64,000 nucleotides of DNA. It comes from Acerihabitans sp047324305. Its GTDB lineage: Bacteria; Pseudomonadota; Gammaproteobacteria; Enterobacterales; Enterobacteriaceae. Every line of letters starts with the position of its first letter. The stretch's first letter is position 1. Location of the stretch: NCBI RefSeq assembly GCF_047324305.1, contig NZ_CP178740.1, positions 5,764,408 to 5,828,407 on the forward strand. The letters run 5' to 3'. The notes beneath the pieces are model-generated. The model was not told the origin of the DNA. It searched no databases and saw only the letters and a list, made by a program, of their open reading frames with translations. This document shows, piece by piece, positions 8,274-17,519 of the stretch. Both the position numbers and the translations under genes were made by a program.

Positions 8274-9029
8274 ATGCGCAAAAGAAAAAAAACGCTGCCG
8301 GGGGTAACCCGCAGGCAGCTTCTTTCCTATTCCGCCGCGACCTTGGCTATCGGCGCGGGCGTAAGCGCCAAGGCGGCCACCCTCGCCGGCGCGCCGGGCT
8401 GGCAGCCCTTCGCGCACAACCCGACGGAAACCTTTGCCGACCAGGGCTGGCTGTTTTTTAACGATAAGGAAGTGGCGACGCTTGAAGCCATGGTCGAGCG
8501 GTTTATCCCCGCCGATGAGCTCAGCGTCAGCGGCAAAGACGCCGGATGCGTGGTATTCATCGACCGTCAGATGAAAGGGTTTTACGGCACCTTCTCCCGG
8601 CTTTACCGTGAAGGCCCTTTTCAGGAGGGCACCCCCGAGCAGGGCGACCAATCCCCCCTGGTGCCCCAGCAGCGTTACCGCATCGGCCTGGCCGATTTGG
8701 ATGAGTATTGCCGCAGCACCTTTCAGAAAGCCTTTCACGAACTTCCGCCCGAACAGCGCGATAACATTCTGACCGGTCTGGAAAAAGGGGATATCAAACT
8801 GGCCAATATCGACGCCAAACTGTTTTTCAAACAGGTGCTGGACAACACCATGGAAGGCTTTTTCGCCGACCCGATGTACGGCGGCAACCGCGATATGGTG
8901 TCATGGAAAATGATTGGTTTTCCGGGCGCGCGGTACGACTACCGCGATCTTATCGAACAGCATAATCAGGATCTTCATTTAACGCCGGTAAGCATTGGCG
9001 GCAGTGAGCAATGGAAAACCAAGGGATAA
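8274..9029 (+). CDS. Gluconate 2-dehydrogenase subunit 3 (gamma), Tat-exported
   Basis: The 251-residue product begins with a twin-arginine signal (TRRQLLSYSAATLAIGAG after a basic N-region) and then matches the gluconate 2-dehydrogenase subunit 3 family. In characterised flavocytochrome dehydrogenases this small subunit carries the Tat signal and takes the signal-less flavoprotein across the membrane with it, consistent with the absence of a signal on the next protein. It is first of three genes; its stop is 7 bases before the next start. It would act in the periplasm as part of a membrane-bound oxidase of gluconate, 2-ketogluconate or a related sugar acid. Confidence 0.88.
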   Translation: MRKRKKTLPGVTRRQLLSYSAATLAIGAGVSAKAATLAGAPGWQPFAHNPTETFADQGWLFFNDKEVATLEAMVERFIPADELSVSGKDAGCVVFIDRQMKGFYGTFSRLYREGPFQEGTPEQGDQSPLVPQQRYRIGLADLDEYCRSTFQKAFHELPPEQRDNILTGLEKGDIKLANIDAKLFFKQVLDNTMEGFFADPMYGGNRDMVSWKMIGFPGARYDYRDLIEQHNQDLHLTPVSIGGSEQWKTKG

Positions 9030-9036
9030 CACCATT

Positions 9037-10803
9037 ATGGCAAAGAAACTCCCCAAAACCGATGTGGTGGTGATTGGTCTGGGCTGGGCGGGGGCGATTA
9101 TCGCCAATGAACTGACCGACGCCGGCCTGGAAGTCATTGCCATCGAACGCGGCCCGTGGCGCGATACCGCGCGGGATTTTAACGTCGCCTCGGTGACCGA
9201 CGAGCTGCGCTATAACCGCAGCCAGGAACTGATGCTGCGCACCAAACAAAATACCATTACCGTACGCAACGATCCGTCGCAAACCGCCCTGCCCATGCGC
9301 AGTTGGGGATCGTTTCATCCTGGTAACGGCACCGGCGGCGCAGGCAACCATTGGGCGGGCATCACATTCCGCTTCCAGCCGGAAGAATTCCGCCTGAAAA
9401 GCCATCTGCTGGAACGCTACGGCGCCGACGCCATGCCAAAAGAACTGACCCTGCAGGACTGGGGCACCGATTGGCAGGAGATGGAGCCGTTTTATATGCA
9501 ATTCGAGCGGCTGGCGGGCACCTCGGGCTATGCGTCCAATGTCAATGGCACCCGGCGCGACGGCGGCAACCCCTATGAGGGCATGCGCTCCGGCGAGTAT
9601 CCCACGCCGCCGATGAAGCAGCCCTACGGCCCGACGCTGTTTGCCGAAGCCGCCCGAAACCTGGGCTATAAAGCCTTTCCGGTTCCCTCCTCCCTGGTAT
9701 CGCAGGCGTATACCAACCCCCTGGGCGTGACCATGGGCCCCTGCACCTACTGCGGTTTTTGCACCAACTACGGCTGCGCCAACTATTCCAAGGCCAGCGC
9801 CATAACCACCGTGCTGCCGGTACTGGTGCGCAAGGACAATTTCTCCGCCCTGACCAACAGCGAAGTCATGAAAGTCACCCTCGACTCCACGGGCAAACGT
9901 GCCACCGGCGTGGTCTATATTGATTCCTCCGGCGATGAATGGGAACAACCCGCCGACCTGGTCATCGTCACGGCATTTACCTTTGAAAACGTGCGCCTGA
10001 TGTTGTTATCCGGCGTGGGAAAACCCTACGATCCGGTGACCAATACCGGCACCACCGGCCGCAACTACGCCTACCAAACCGCCAATTCGGTACAGCTGTT
10101 TTTTGATAATAAAAACTTTAATCCGTTTATCGGCGCCGGGGCGGTCGGCATGGGCATCGATGATTTCAATAACGACAATTTCGATCATACCGGCCTGGGC
10201 TTTTTCGGCGGCGGCAGCATCCGCGTCACGCCCATCGGCGCCGCGCCGATCGCCTATCACCCCACCCCGCCCAGCGCGCCGACCTGGGGCAGCGAGTTCA
10301 AGCGCCAGGTCAAGAAAAACTACCTGAGCAGCATGAGCATTGGCTGCGAGGCCAGCAGCTACAGCACGCGCACCAATTACCTGTCCCTGGATCCCAATTA
10401 TAAAGATCCTCTGGGCCGGCCCTTGCTGCGCGTGACTTTCGATTTCTCCCCCAACGATCTGAAGATGGCCGCGTATTGCACCGGCAAAGTCGGCGAGATC
10501 GCCAAGGCGATGAATCCACGGGAATACTATATGCGCCCAATGAAGGGCCACTGGAATTCGGCGCCCTATCAGTCATCCCATATCGTCGGCGGCTTTGTTA
10601 TGGGAAGCGATCCCGCCAACAGCTCGGTAAACAAACACCTGCAGGTCTGGGATGTGCCCAACCTGTTTGTGGTCGGCGCTTCCGCCTTCCCGCAGAATCC
10701 CGGCTATAACCCCACCGGCACCGTGGGGGCGCTGGCCTTCAAGGCCGCCTACGCCATTCGCCACTACTACCTGCAACGCCCCGGGGAGATGATCACCGCA
10801 TGA
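9037..10803 (+). CDS. GMC oxidoreductase, flavoprotein (alpha) subunit of gluconate-type dehydrogenase
   Basis: A 588-residue FAD enzyme. The ADP-binding motif VIGLGWAGAIIANEL is at the N-terminus, followed by GNGTGGAGNHWAG, a cysteine cluster CTYCGFCTNYGCANY near residue 240, and the C-terminal GMC block NPTGTVGALAFKAA. The Cys cluster matches the position proposed to hold a 3Fe-4S centre in membrane-bound sugar dehydrogenases, linking FAD to the cytochrome. It would oxidise the sugar acid in the periplasm and pass electrons to the next gene's product. The start at 9037 is chosen because AAGGGA lies about 10 bases upstream and the extra 14 codons overlap the preceding gene. The exact substrate cannot be told apart within the family. 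Confidence 0.9.
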   Translation: MAKKLPKTDVVVIGLGWAGAIIANELTDAGLEVIAIERGPWRDTARDFNVASVTDELRYNRSQELMLRTKQNTITVRNDPSQTALPMRSWGSFHPGNGTGGAGNHWAGITFRFQPEEFRLKSHLLERYGADAMPKELTLQDWGTDWQEMEPFYMQFERLAGTSGYASNVNGTRRDGGNPYEGMRSGEYPTPPMKQPYGPTLFAEAARNLGYKAFPVPSSLVSQAYTNPLGVTMGPCTYCGFCTNYGCANYSKASAITTVLPVLVRKDNFSALTNSEVMKVTLDSTGKRATGVVYIDSSGDEWEQPADLVIVTAFTFENVRLMLLSGVGKPYDPVTNTGTTGRNYAYQTANSVQLFFDNKNFNPFIGAGAVGMGIDDFNNDNFDHTGLGFFGGGSIRVTPIGAAPIAYHPTPPSAPTWGSEFKRQVKKNYLSSMSIGCEASSYSTRTNYLSLDPNYKDPLGRPLLRVTFDFSPNDLKMAAYCTGKVGEIAKAMNPREYYMRPMKGHWNSAPYQSSHIVGGFVMGSDPANSSVNKHLQVWDVPNLFVVGASAFPQNPGYNPTGTVGALAFKAAYAIRHYYLQRPGEMITA

Positions 10804-12023
10804 AAAAGCTGATTTCATTTTACGCCGGCCTGCTGGCGCTGGCCGCCTGGACGGGACATGCCCAGGCGCAGCCGGAGTATGATCAGGTGGAAAAGGGCCG
10901 CTACCTTGCGGTGGTGGGCGATTGTACCGCCTGCCATACCACGGATGCCGCCAAACCCTTTGCCGGCGGGTTCCGTATCGACACGCCATTCGGCGCCCTG
11001 CTGGGCGCCAATATCACGCCGGATGTGGAAACCGGCATCGGCAAATGGACGTTTGATGATTTCCAGCGGGCAATGTCGGAAGGGATAGGCCATGGCGGCA
11101 AACGTCTCTACGGCGCGATGCCGTTTACCGCCTATACCAAAATGAGCCGCGAGGACAATCAGGCGCTGTGGGCCTACCTGCAAACCCTCCAGCCCATTTA
11201 CCACCCCGTGGAAACCAATCAGCTGCCGTTTCCGTTTAACATTCGCACCAGCCTGATTGCCTGGAACTGGCTGAATTTCACTAAGGGCGTCTACACCCCC
11301 GACCCGACCCAATCCGCCGCATGGAATCGCGGCGCCTATATGGTGGAAGGCCCCGGTCACTGCGGCACCTGCCATACGCCCAAGAACCTGCTGGGCGGCG
11401 ACAAGAACGACAATTTTCTGCAGGGCAACAGCCTGGGGGCATGGTGGGCCCCCGATATTACCAATAACGCGCATACCGGCATCGGCGCATGGAGCGAAGA
11501 GGATCTGATAGCCTACCTGCGCACCGGCGTCAACCGTTTCGATATCGCCTCCGGCCCGATGGCGGAAGAGGTGGAACACTCTTCCCAGCATTGGCATGAC
11601 GCGGACCTCAAGGCGGTGGCGGTCTACCTGAAGGCGGGCAAGGCCTCAACGGACAAGGCGCCCGCGGCCCTGGCCGCCGATGACAGCCGGATGGTGGCGG
11701 GCAAGGCCATTTATTTCGATCGCTGCTCGGCCTGCCATAACTCCTCCGGCACCGGCGAGGCCAATATTTTCCCGCGCCTGGCCGACAATCCGCTCATCCG
11801 CGCGCCCAACGCCGCTTCGCTGATAAACGTGGTGCTGGCCGGCAGCCGCGCGGGCGCCACCGACAGCCGTCCCACCGCGCCCGCCATGCCCAGCTTCGCC
11901 TGGAACCTGGATGACGCCCAGGTGGCGAATGTCCTGACCTATATCCGCAACAGCTGGGGCAACGCCGCGGCGCCGGTCAACGCCGACGACGTCAAGGAGA
12001 TGCGCAAAACGCTGCGGCCCTGA
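10800..12023 (+). CDS. Tri-haem cytochrome c subunit of gluconate-type dehydrogenase
   Basis: The 407-residue product has a Sec signal peptide (MKKLISFYAGLLALAAWTGHAQA) and three haem c motifs: CTACH near residue 42, CGTCH near 190 and CSACH near 316. This three-haem pattern is diagnostic for the cytochrome subunit of gluconate and sorbitol-type dehydrogenases, which passes electrons to ubiquinone at the inner membrane. Its ATG overlaps the stop of the flavoprotein gene (ATGA), implying translational coupling. No strong terminator follows; a GC-rich hairpin at about 12051-12072 lacks a T-run. Confidence 0.92.
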   Translation: MKKLISFYAGLLALAAWTGHAQAQPEYDQVEKGRYLAVVGDCTACHTTDAAKPFAGGFRIDTPFGALLGANITPDVETGIGKWTFDDFQRAMSEGIGHGGKRLYGAMPFTAYTKMSREDNQALWAYLQTLQPIYHPVETNQLPFPFNIRTSLIAWNWLNFTKGVYTPDPTQSAAWNRGAYMVEGPGHCGTCHTPKNLLGGDKNDNFLQGNSLGAWWAPDITNNAHTGIGAWSEEDLIAYLRTGVNRFDIASGPMAEEVEHSSQHWHDADLKAVAVYLKAGKASTDKAPAALAADDSRMVAGKAIYFDRCSACHNSSGTGEANIFPRLADNPLIRAPNAASLINVVLAGSRAGATDSRPTAPAMPSFAWNLDDAQVANVLTYIRNSWGNAAAPVNADDVKEMRKTLRP

Positions 12024-12447
12024 GGCGCGGCGCCCTTCATCGTACGGGCAGAGCCGGCCGCAGCGCCGGCTTCGCCCATTTCATGGCAATGCTTGTTAAT
12101 CTTATTTAATTACTTAATTCTTTATTCATATTTGCATTAATTGAATAACAAACTAATGTGCCAGGTTTATTTTGTCAAAAAACAACTTATTTACTGATAA
12201 CTCTTATCCGTATAAATTCATATTAATATTAAATTATAAATAAAATAATTTTAACGCTATTTTAATTTCATATTAATTAATAGGTTAACGATAAAATAGA
12301 TCCTTTTTTTCAGACCCCACTGTGATAGTTTTTATTTATGGGCTAAGATAACGAATAGTTCTTGGTAAAGCCGATTATCTGGCCCATTTTTCACGAAATA
12401 GGTTTTGTCGCCTTTATTTATACCTCTTAAATGATATACCTGGATAT
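12024..12447. other. AT-rich intergenic region
   Basis: No gene seen. The stretch is markedly AT-rich after 12090. An imperfect hairpin formed by GGGCTAAGATAA (from about 12340) and TTATCTGGCCC (to about 12388), followed by ATTTTTC, may be a weak terminator or part of the leader of the small gene that follows. Confidence 0.35.
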
Positions 12448-12543
12448 ATGATAAACATCTCACGTTCGTTAGCCTGGAGATTAGTTTTCCTGCTAAGTGG
12501 TTTATTCTGGCTCTGTGTTATCGGCCTGTTCGCCTGGATTTAA
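12448..12543 (+). CDS. YmiA-like single-span membrane micro-protein
   Basis: A 31-residue frame encodes a short basic N-terminus and one transmembrane helix (AWRLVFLLSGLFWLCVIGL). The spacing of Ala-Trp, Val-Phe-Leu, Ser and Leu-Phe-Trp matches the membrane segment of E. coli YmiA as I remember it. The function is unknown. Only a weak GGA lies before the ATG. It converges on cstA. Confidence 0.5.
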   Translation: MINISRSLAWRLVFLLSGLFWLCVIGLFAWI

Positions 12544-12591
12544 ATAGCGGACGAAACCACCCGCGCCGGCGATCGGCGTGGGCCGGCCCCG

Positions 12592-14652
12592 TTATTTCAT
12601 CAGCGGCAAGGCCTGATAAGGCACTTCCGTATCGCTGCGTTTATCCAGCCGGTAGGCCTGGTAGGCCGAACGTAAGCCGAATAACAAAATGCTGATCATC
12701 ACAAAGATAAACAGCGCGGTCAGCCCGGCGTTCAGCTGATTATTGAATACCAGCCGTCCCATTTCCTCCATGGTTTTGGCCGGTGCGATTATCTGATTCT
12801 GGTCGATGCCCGCCTGGTATTTACGCGCCAGTGCCAGGAACCCCACCCGCGGGTCGCCGGACAGGATTTTCATCAGCCCGGCGGTGGTGGTGCACACCAA
12901 TAAGAACGCCATCGGCACGCCGGCCACCCAGGCGTAGACATGGCGTTTCATCTTGAACAGCACGACAAAACACAGGGTCAGCGCCATGGCCGCCAGCATC
13001 TGGTTGGCGATGCCGAACAGCGGCCACAGGGTATTGATGCCCCCCAGCGGATCCACAACGCCCTGGTAAAGGAAATACCCCCAGGCGGCCACGCACAGCG
13101 CGGTGGCGATGATATTGGCCGCCAGCGAATCGGTGCGCCTGAGCGACGGCACCGCCACGCCCAGCAGATCCTGCAGCATAAACCGTCCGGCGCGGGTGCC
13201 GGCATCCACCGCGGTGAGAATAAACAGCGCTTCGAACAGAATGGCGAAATGATACCAGAACGCCATGCTGATACTGCTCACGGCCTGGCTGAGGATATGC
13301 GCCATGCCGACCGCCAGGGTAGGCGCGCCGCCCGCCCGGGACACGATGCTGGTTTCGCCCACCGATTGCGCGTACTCGGTCAGCATCTGCGGGGTGATCT
13401 CAAATCCCCAGCCGCTGACCGCCGCCGCCGCCGCTTCCACCGTCGTGCCGCCCAGCGCCGCCGCCGGACTGTTCATGGCAAAATAAATGCCCGGATCGAT
13501 AACCGACGCGGCAATCAGCGCCATGATGGCGACGAAGGATTCCATCAACATGCCGCCATAGCCGATAAAAGCCGCCTGGGTCTCGTTTTCCAGCATCTTG
13601 GGCGTGGTGCCCGAGGCAATCAGCGCATGGAAGCCCGACACCGCGCCGCAGGCGATGGTAATAAACAGGAAAGGAAACAGCGTACCCGACCATACCGGCC
13701 CGGTGCCGTCGATAAAACGGGTCATGGACGGCATTTCCAGCGTCGGGGCGATAAACACGATGCCGATCGCCAGCCCGACGATGGTGCCGATTTTCAGGAA
13801 CGTGGACAAATAATCCCGCGGGGCCAGCAGCAGCCAGACCGGCAGGATGGACGCCACGCCGCCGTAGATAATCAAGGTCCAGGTCAGCTGTTTACCGTCC
13901 AGGGTAAAGAAAGGCGCCAGCGTGGGGCTGCGGGAGATATCGCCGCCGTAGATAATGGCGGCCATCAGCACGATAAAGCCGATGATCGAGATCTCGCCAA
14001 TTTTACCCGGCCGGATAAAACGCAGGTAGATGCCCATGAAAATCGCCAGCGGGATGGTACAGCCCACGGTAAACGCGCCCCACGGACTGTTGGTCAGGGC
14101 TTTAACCACGATAAGCGCCAATACCGCCAGGATAATTATCATGATCATAAAAGTGCCGAATAACGCAATCACCCCGGGAACCGCGCCCAGTTCCTGTTTG
14201 ATTAAGTCGCCAAGCGATCGTCCGTCCCGCCGCGTCGACACAAACAGCACCATGAAATCCTGCACCGCGCCCGCCAGCACCACGCCCGCCAGGATCCAGA
14301 TCATGCCGGGGAGATACCCCATCTGCGCCGCCAGAACCGGACCGACCAGGGGACCGGCGCCGGCAATGGCGGCAAAGTGATGCCCAAACAGCACATATTT
14401 ATTCGTGGGGACGTAATCCAGTCCGTCGTTATGGCGATAGGCCGGCGTCATGCGCGTCGCGTCCAGCCGCAGCACGCGGCTGGCGATAAAGCGGCTGTAA
14501 TAGCGATAGGCAATCAGATAAACCGCCACCGCCACCACCAGGATCCACAACGCGTTAATTTTTTCGCCGTTATGCAAGGCGATAACGCCCATCCCAAAAG
14601 CGCCCGCAACGGCAACCAACACCCAAACCAGATGGGAAGCAATGTTTCGCAT
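12592..14652 (-). CDS. cstA: CstA carbon-starvation peptide/pyruvate transporter
   Basis: A 686-residue membrane protein with about 16-18 hydrophobic segments. It carries the CstA-family core NKYVLFGHHFAAIAGAGPLVGPVLAAQMGYLPG and the C-terminal GGINTLWPLFGIANQMLA. It is closer to E. coli CstA (about 701 residues) than to its paralogue BtsT/YjiY, judging by THAT-like stretches such as STRRDGRSLGDL and NSPAA. The family imports peptides and/or pyruvate during carbon limitation. AAGGAG lies 8 bases before the ATG. In E. coli cstA lies elsewhere (near the ent genes), so its place next to a sugar-acid dehydrogenase is a lineage difference. I see only a TGTGA half-site upstream, not a full CRP box. 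Confidence 0.93.
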   Translation of the reverse strand: MRNIASHLVWVLVAVAGAFGMGVIALHNGEKINALWILVVAVAVYLIAYRYYSRFIASRVLRLDATRMTPAYRHNDGLDYVPTNKYVLFGHHFAAIAGAGPLVGPVLAAQMGYLPGMIWILAGVVLAGAVQDFMVLFVSTRRDGRSLGDLIKQELGAVPGVIALFGTFMIMIIILAVLALIVVKALTNSPWGAFTVGCTIPLAIFMGIYLRFIRPGKIGEISIIGFIVLMAAIIYGGDISRSPTLAPFFTLDGKQLTWTLIIYGGVASILPVWLLLAPRDYLSTFLKIGTIVGLAIGIVFIAPTLEMPSMTRFIDGTGPVWSGTLFPFLFITIACGAVSGFHALIASGTTPKMLENETQAAFIGYGGMLMESFVAIMALIAASVIDPGIYFAMNSPAAALGGTTVEAAAAAVSGWGFEITPQMLTEYAQSVGETSIVSRAGGAPTLAVGMAHILSQAVSSISMAFWYHFAILFEALFILTAVDAGTRAGRFMLQDLLGVAVPSLRRTDSLAANIIATALCVAAWGYFLYQGVVDPLGGINTLWPLFGIANQMLAAMALTLCFVVLFKMKRHVYAWVAGVPMAFLLVCTTTAGLMKILSGDPRVGFLALARKYQAGIDQNQIIAPAKTMEEMGRLVFNNQLNAGLTALFIFVMISILLFGLRSAYQAYRLDKRSDTEVPYQALPLMK

Positions 14653-15068
14653 ACACCCGCTCCTTGATAATGTATTAGCTAACTGAATAAAACGCTGTGC
14701 AGGAATGACTGAAATGTTTTATTACTATTTCTCATAACATTGCTTAAACCGTTTTGACAGACGCAATTTTCATAAATGTGATCCGCCAGGAAAGCTTGAA
14801 CTATCTCTTACTGAAAATCAGACATCGGCTATAATTGTGCGCGCCCAGATATTACCCGGCCCCCGCCACCGGCGGCACGGCGCACCGTGGCGGCGCTGGT
14901 GATAAACCTACTCGGGGGGCTGATGGCGGCATGGCGGCATGACGTAATTAAGATATGTCTCGGCGGTTAAACCGTACGCAAGGGCCGTGAAAAGTCCAGG
15001 CGCCACCCAGCCGGCAGCGATGGCGGGGTAATCTATTCCCACTCCGGCGTGCCGTTATCCCAGGCAGA
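14653..15068. other. Intergenic region upstream of cstA
   Basis: No gene recognised. A TATAAT (14830-14835) with TTACTG 16 bp upstream points rightward but leads into no coding sequence. The stretch 14855-14920 is very GC-rich with several short inverted repeats. Confidence 0.35.
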
Positions 15069-15335
15069 CTATTTTTTATTGTTTAAACGCTTGTGCACCA
15101 ATAACGCGGCAATAGCCGGAACGCCGAACACCAGCGCCAGCACCGGCAGTTCTTCCAGCAGCGTATAACCGGCGCGGAACACACCCACGCCCAGGTTGGC
15201 CAGGGAGATGACCAGCCACAGCACCATAAAAGCCTTTACCGCCGTCGCTATGGCCGGGCGGCCGACAAAATGCGCGCTATAGGTAAACAGGCCGAGCAAT
15301 GCCAGGCCAACCACCACGATAATTAATGTATGCAT
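15069..15335 (-). CDS. Small conserved-looking membrane protein, unknown function
   Basis: The 88-residue product has three hydrophobic segments: HTLIIVVVGLALLGLFTY, AFMVLWLVISLANLGVGVF and LPVLALVFGVPAIAALLV. It ends in a basic tail (HKRLNNKK), predicting a cytoplasmic C-terminus. Codon use matches neighbouring core genes and it reads as a genuine gene, though its ribosome site is weak (GGATAA). I do not recognise a characterised relative. Confidence 0.7.
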   Translation of the reverse strand: MHTLIIVVVGLALLGLFTYSAHFVGRPAIATAVKAFMVLWLVISLANLGVGVFRAGYTLLEELPVLALVFGVPAIAALLVHKRLNNKK

Positions 15336-16167
15336 GCGGTATTATCCATAAAAGGTCCATAAGCACTGTTTAATCACCATCGCGGCTACCGCTTCGGTTC
15401 CCGGTGCAAACCGCCATGATACTGGCTATCCCGGTACGAATGGCGCGCGCTTGGTGACCTGGGACGACGCCCGGCAGGCGGGACAATCGCAGGACATCTC
15501 GCGTGCGCAATTATCCGTTCATGTTCACCATAATCCCAACTTTCAGGTTGGGCGACGGCTTCATCCAATCGGTAAGCGCATGCTAGTGGCGCATATTCAG
15601 CAAGCGTTGGTCTATGCGATTTACGGCTATCGCCGGGCATGTGTCCTCCAGTCTCCCCAGTCAGAGGCTGAAGGCCTCACCCCGATGAATGCAAAACGGG
15701 CGTAGCGATATTTGCGTAATAACAGGGTGTGCTTGAGCGGAAAGCGCCATAAATATGATGGAGCATAATGATATCAGCAAAATGCCAACCCCGGGTAACC
15801 GGGCAACGGTATTGACTCTGGAAAGGATGCTGGAAGACTCGAAAGAGAACCCGCTGGATAGCGCGTTAGTTACCGCACGCCCAGAGAATATCAACACCGG
15901 CGCATTATTACATACGCTTCAGTCAGGGTCTAGCCAATGATCATTGCCAGACTTATGCAGCATTGATAACAAAGTTATAGCCGCTAATTAACACGCCGCC
16001 TTCAATGGTTAAAAAAACACCATTGTCCAACAAAATCCTTATCATTCATATTGTTGAAATAAAAAATCAATCATCATTCTTCTTCTTCATTTTGATGATT
16101 TATTGATAATAAAGTGATACCATAATTGTTACATGTTAATTTAATCAAGCGTAACGGTATCGATGAG
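15336..16167. other. Intergenic/decayed region before the gtr genes
   Basis: Overlapping frames of 60-85 codons occur on both strands between 15386 and 15940, none with a good start signal or recognisable product; the segment may be a decayed gene. From 15990 the base composition drops sharply to AT-rich, marking the left edge of the acquired gtr block. Confidence 0.35.
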
Positions 16168-16554
16168 ATGGCTAAGCTTTTTTTTGAACCTTCATCAGTT
16201 CAATTTTATAAATATTGCTTGGTAGGATTAATAAATACTGCAGTCACTGCTGTTGTCATATTTGCCCTAATGGCAATAGGCACAAATATGTACCTGGCCA
16301 ATTTTTCTGGCTATGTTGTGGGTATTCTCTTCAGTTATTTTATCAATAGCATATTCACTTTCAGTCAACAAATAACTGGCTACAGGATGCTAAAATTCGC
16401 CCTCGGTTGTTTGTTATCGTATATCGTCAATGTTGTTATCATCAAACTTGTACTTTTCATCATTCCGGATTCTATTTATGTTGTACAACTATTTGGGATG
16501 ATTGCATATACTATTACTGGTTTTATCATTAACAAAATTTGGGTTATGAAATGA
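16168..16554 (+). CDS. gtrA: GtrA-family bactoprenol-linked glucose flippase
   Basis: The 128-residue protein has four membrane segments typical of GtrA: KYCLVGLINTAVTAVVIFAL, the FSGYVVGILFSYFINSIFTF signature, a third span near residue 75 and the last ending in FIINKIWVM. GtrA proteins are thought to flip undecaprenyl-phosphate-glucose across the inner membrane. I take the ATG at 16168; a TTG at 16126 would add 14 residues and give a length above the family norm. It is AT-rich and overlaps gtrB by ATGA. Confidence 0.85.
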   Translation: MAKLFFEPSSVQFYKYCLVGLINTAVTAVVIFALMAIGTNMYLANFSGYVVGILFSYFINSIFTFSQQITGYRMLKFALGCLLSYIVNVVIIKLVLFIIPDSIYVVQLFGMIAYTITGFIINKIWVMK

Positions 16555-17519
16555 AGACCTTTAGAAAATGTCCCTCACTAGATATAGTCGTGCCTTGCTA
16601 TAATGAAACCGAGGCATTCCCTTTTTGTCTGGCTGAATTAAGAAATATCATCAATCGGTTAAAAGACAAAGAGTTAATTTCATCACAAAGTGGCATTTTA
16701 TTTGTCGATGATGGCAGTAAAGATGATACTTGGCGTCTTATCTCTGAGTCTTGCCAAGGTCATGATAACGTAAAAGGTATAAAATTATCCCGCAATAAAG
16801 GACATCAGGTTGCCCTTATCGCAGGTTTGGGAAAATCTGAGGCAGACATTGTTGTCAGTATCGATGCCGACCTGCAAGATGATACTAATGCTATTGAGGA
16901 TATGGTAGTTAAGTACCATGAAGGATTCGATGTAGTCTACGGTGTCAGAAACAATCGACAATCAGATACTTTTCTTAAAAAAAATACTGCGTTACTATTT
17001 TATAAGCTCATGTCATTCATGGGTGTTAATCAAATTCAAAATCATGCTGATTTTAGGCTATTATCCAGAGTGGCCCTTAACGCCTTACTGGATTACCGCG
17101 AAGAAAATATTTATATCCGGGGTTTAATCCCAATGCTTGGTTTTCCTTCGACACAAGTTTTTTATTCACGAAGTAGTAGAGTTGCGGGCGAGTCTAAGTA
17201 TCCATTGAAAAAAATGCTATCTCTTGCTGTTGAGGGCATTACTTCATTAACTATAACGCCCTTAAGAATGATTGCAGTGTTTGGATTATTTATAGCGGCC
17301 CTTTCAACCCTGGCAGGTATCTATGCTATCACTGAAAAATTATTAGGTCGTACAGTTGATGGCTGGGCGTCAGTAATGATAGGGGTATTTTTTCTTGGCG
17401 GCGTACAGATGCTATCTCTTGGCGTTATTGGGGAATATATAGGAAAAATATACGTCGAGACCAAACGCAGGCCAAAGTTCTTTATTTCTGAGGAAAAAGG
17501 TTATAACGATGTTAAATAA
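16551..17519 (+). CDS. gtrB: GtrB-family bactoprenol glucosyl transferase
   Basis: The 322-residue protein has an N-terminal GT2 domain: DIVVPCYNETEAF, ILFVDDGSKDDTW, the DADLQDD metal-binding motif, and two C-terminal membrane spans (near residues 235 and 270). GtrB relatives transfer glucose from UDP-glucose to undecaprenyl phosphate on the cytoplasmic face. The start at 16551 overlaps the gtrA stop, implying coupling; a frame-mate ATG at 16539 lies inside gtrA. It is second of a three-gene O-antigen or surface-glycan modification cassette. Confidence 0.9.
   Translation: MKTFRKCPSLDIVVPCYNETEAFPFCLAELRNIINRLKDKELISSQSGILFVDDGSKDDTWRLISESCQGHDNVKGIKLSRNKGHQVALIAGLGKSEADIVVSIDADLQDDTNAIEDMVVKYHEGFDVVYGVRNNRQSDTFLKKNTALLFYKLMSFMGVNQIQNHADFRLLSRVALNALLDYREENIYIRGLIPMLGFPSTQVFYSRSSRVAGESKYPLKKMLSLAVEGITSLTITPLRMIAVFGLFIAALSTLAGIYAITEKLLGRTVDGWASVMIGVFFLGGVQMLSLGVIGEYIGKIYVETKRRPKFFISEEKGYNDVK

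Noticed and set aside
14770..14800. CRP site upstream of cstA
   Set aside because: Only one TGTGA half-site is present; the second half does not match.
15381..15400. GCGGTAGCC on the minus strand, resembling the ops element of JUMPstart
   Set aside because: It lacks the flanking bases of GGCGGTAGCGT and is far from any polysaccharide operon start. I found no ops element upstream of galF, manC or the right-hand cluster.
15661..15940. Overlapping frames on both strands (78 and 61 codons)
   Set aside because: Neither has a good start or known relative; treated as decayed or non-coding.
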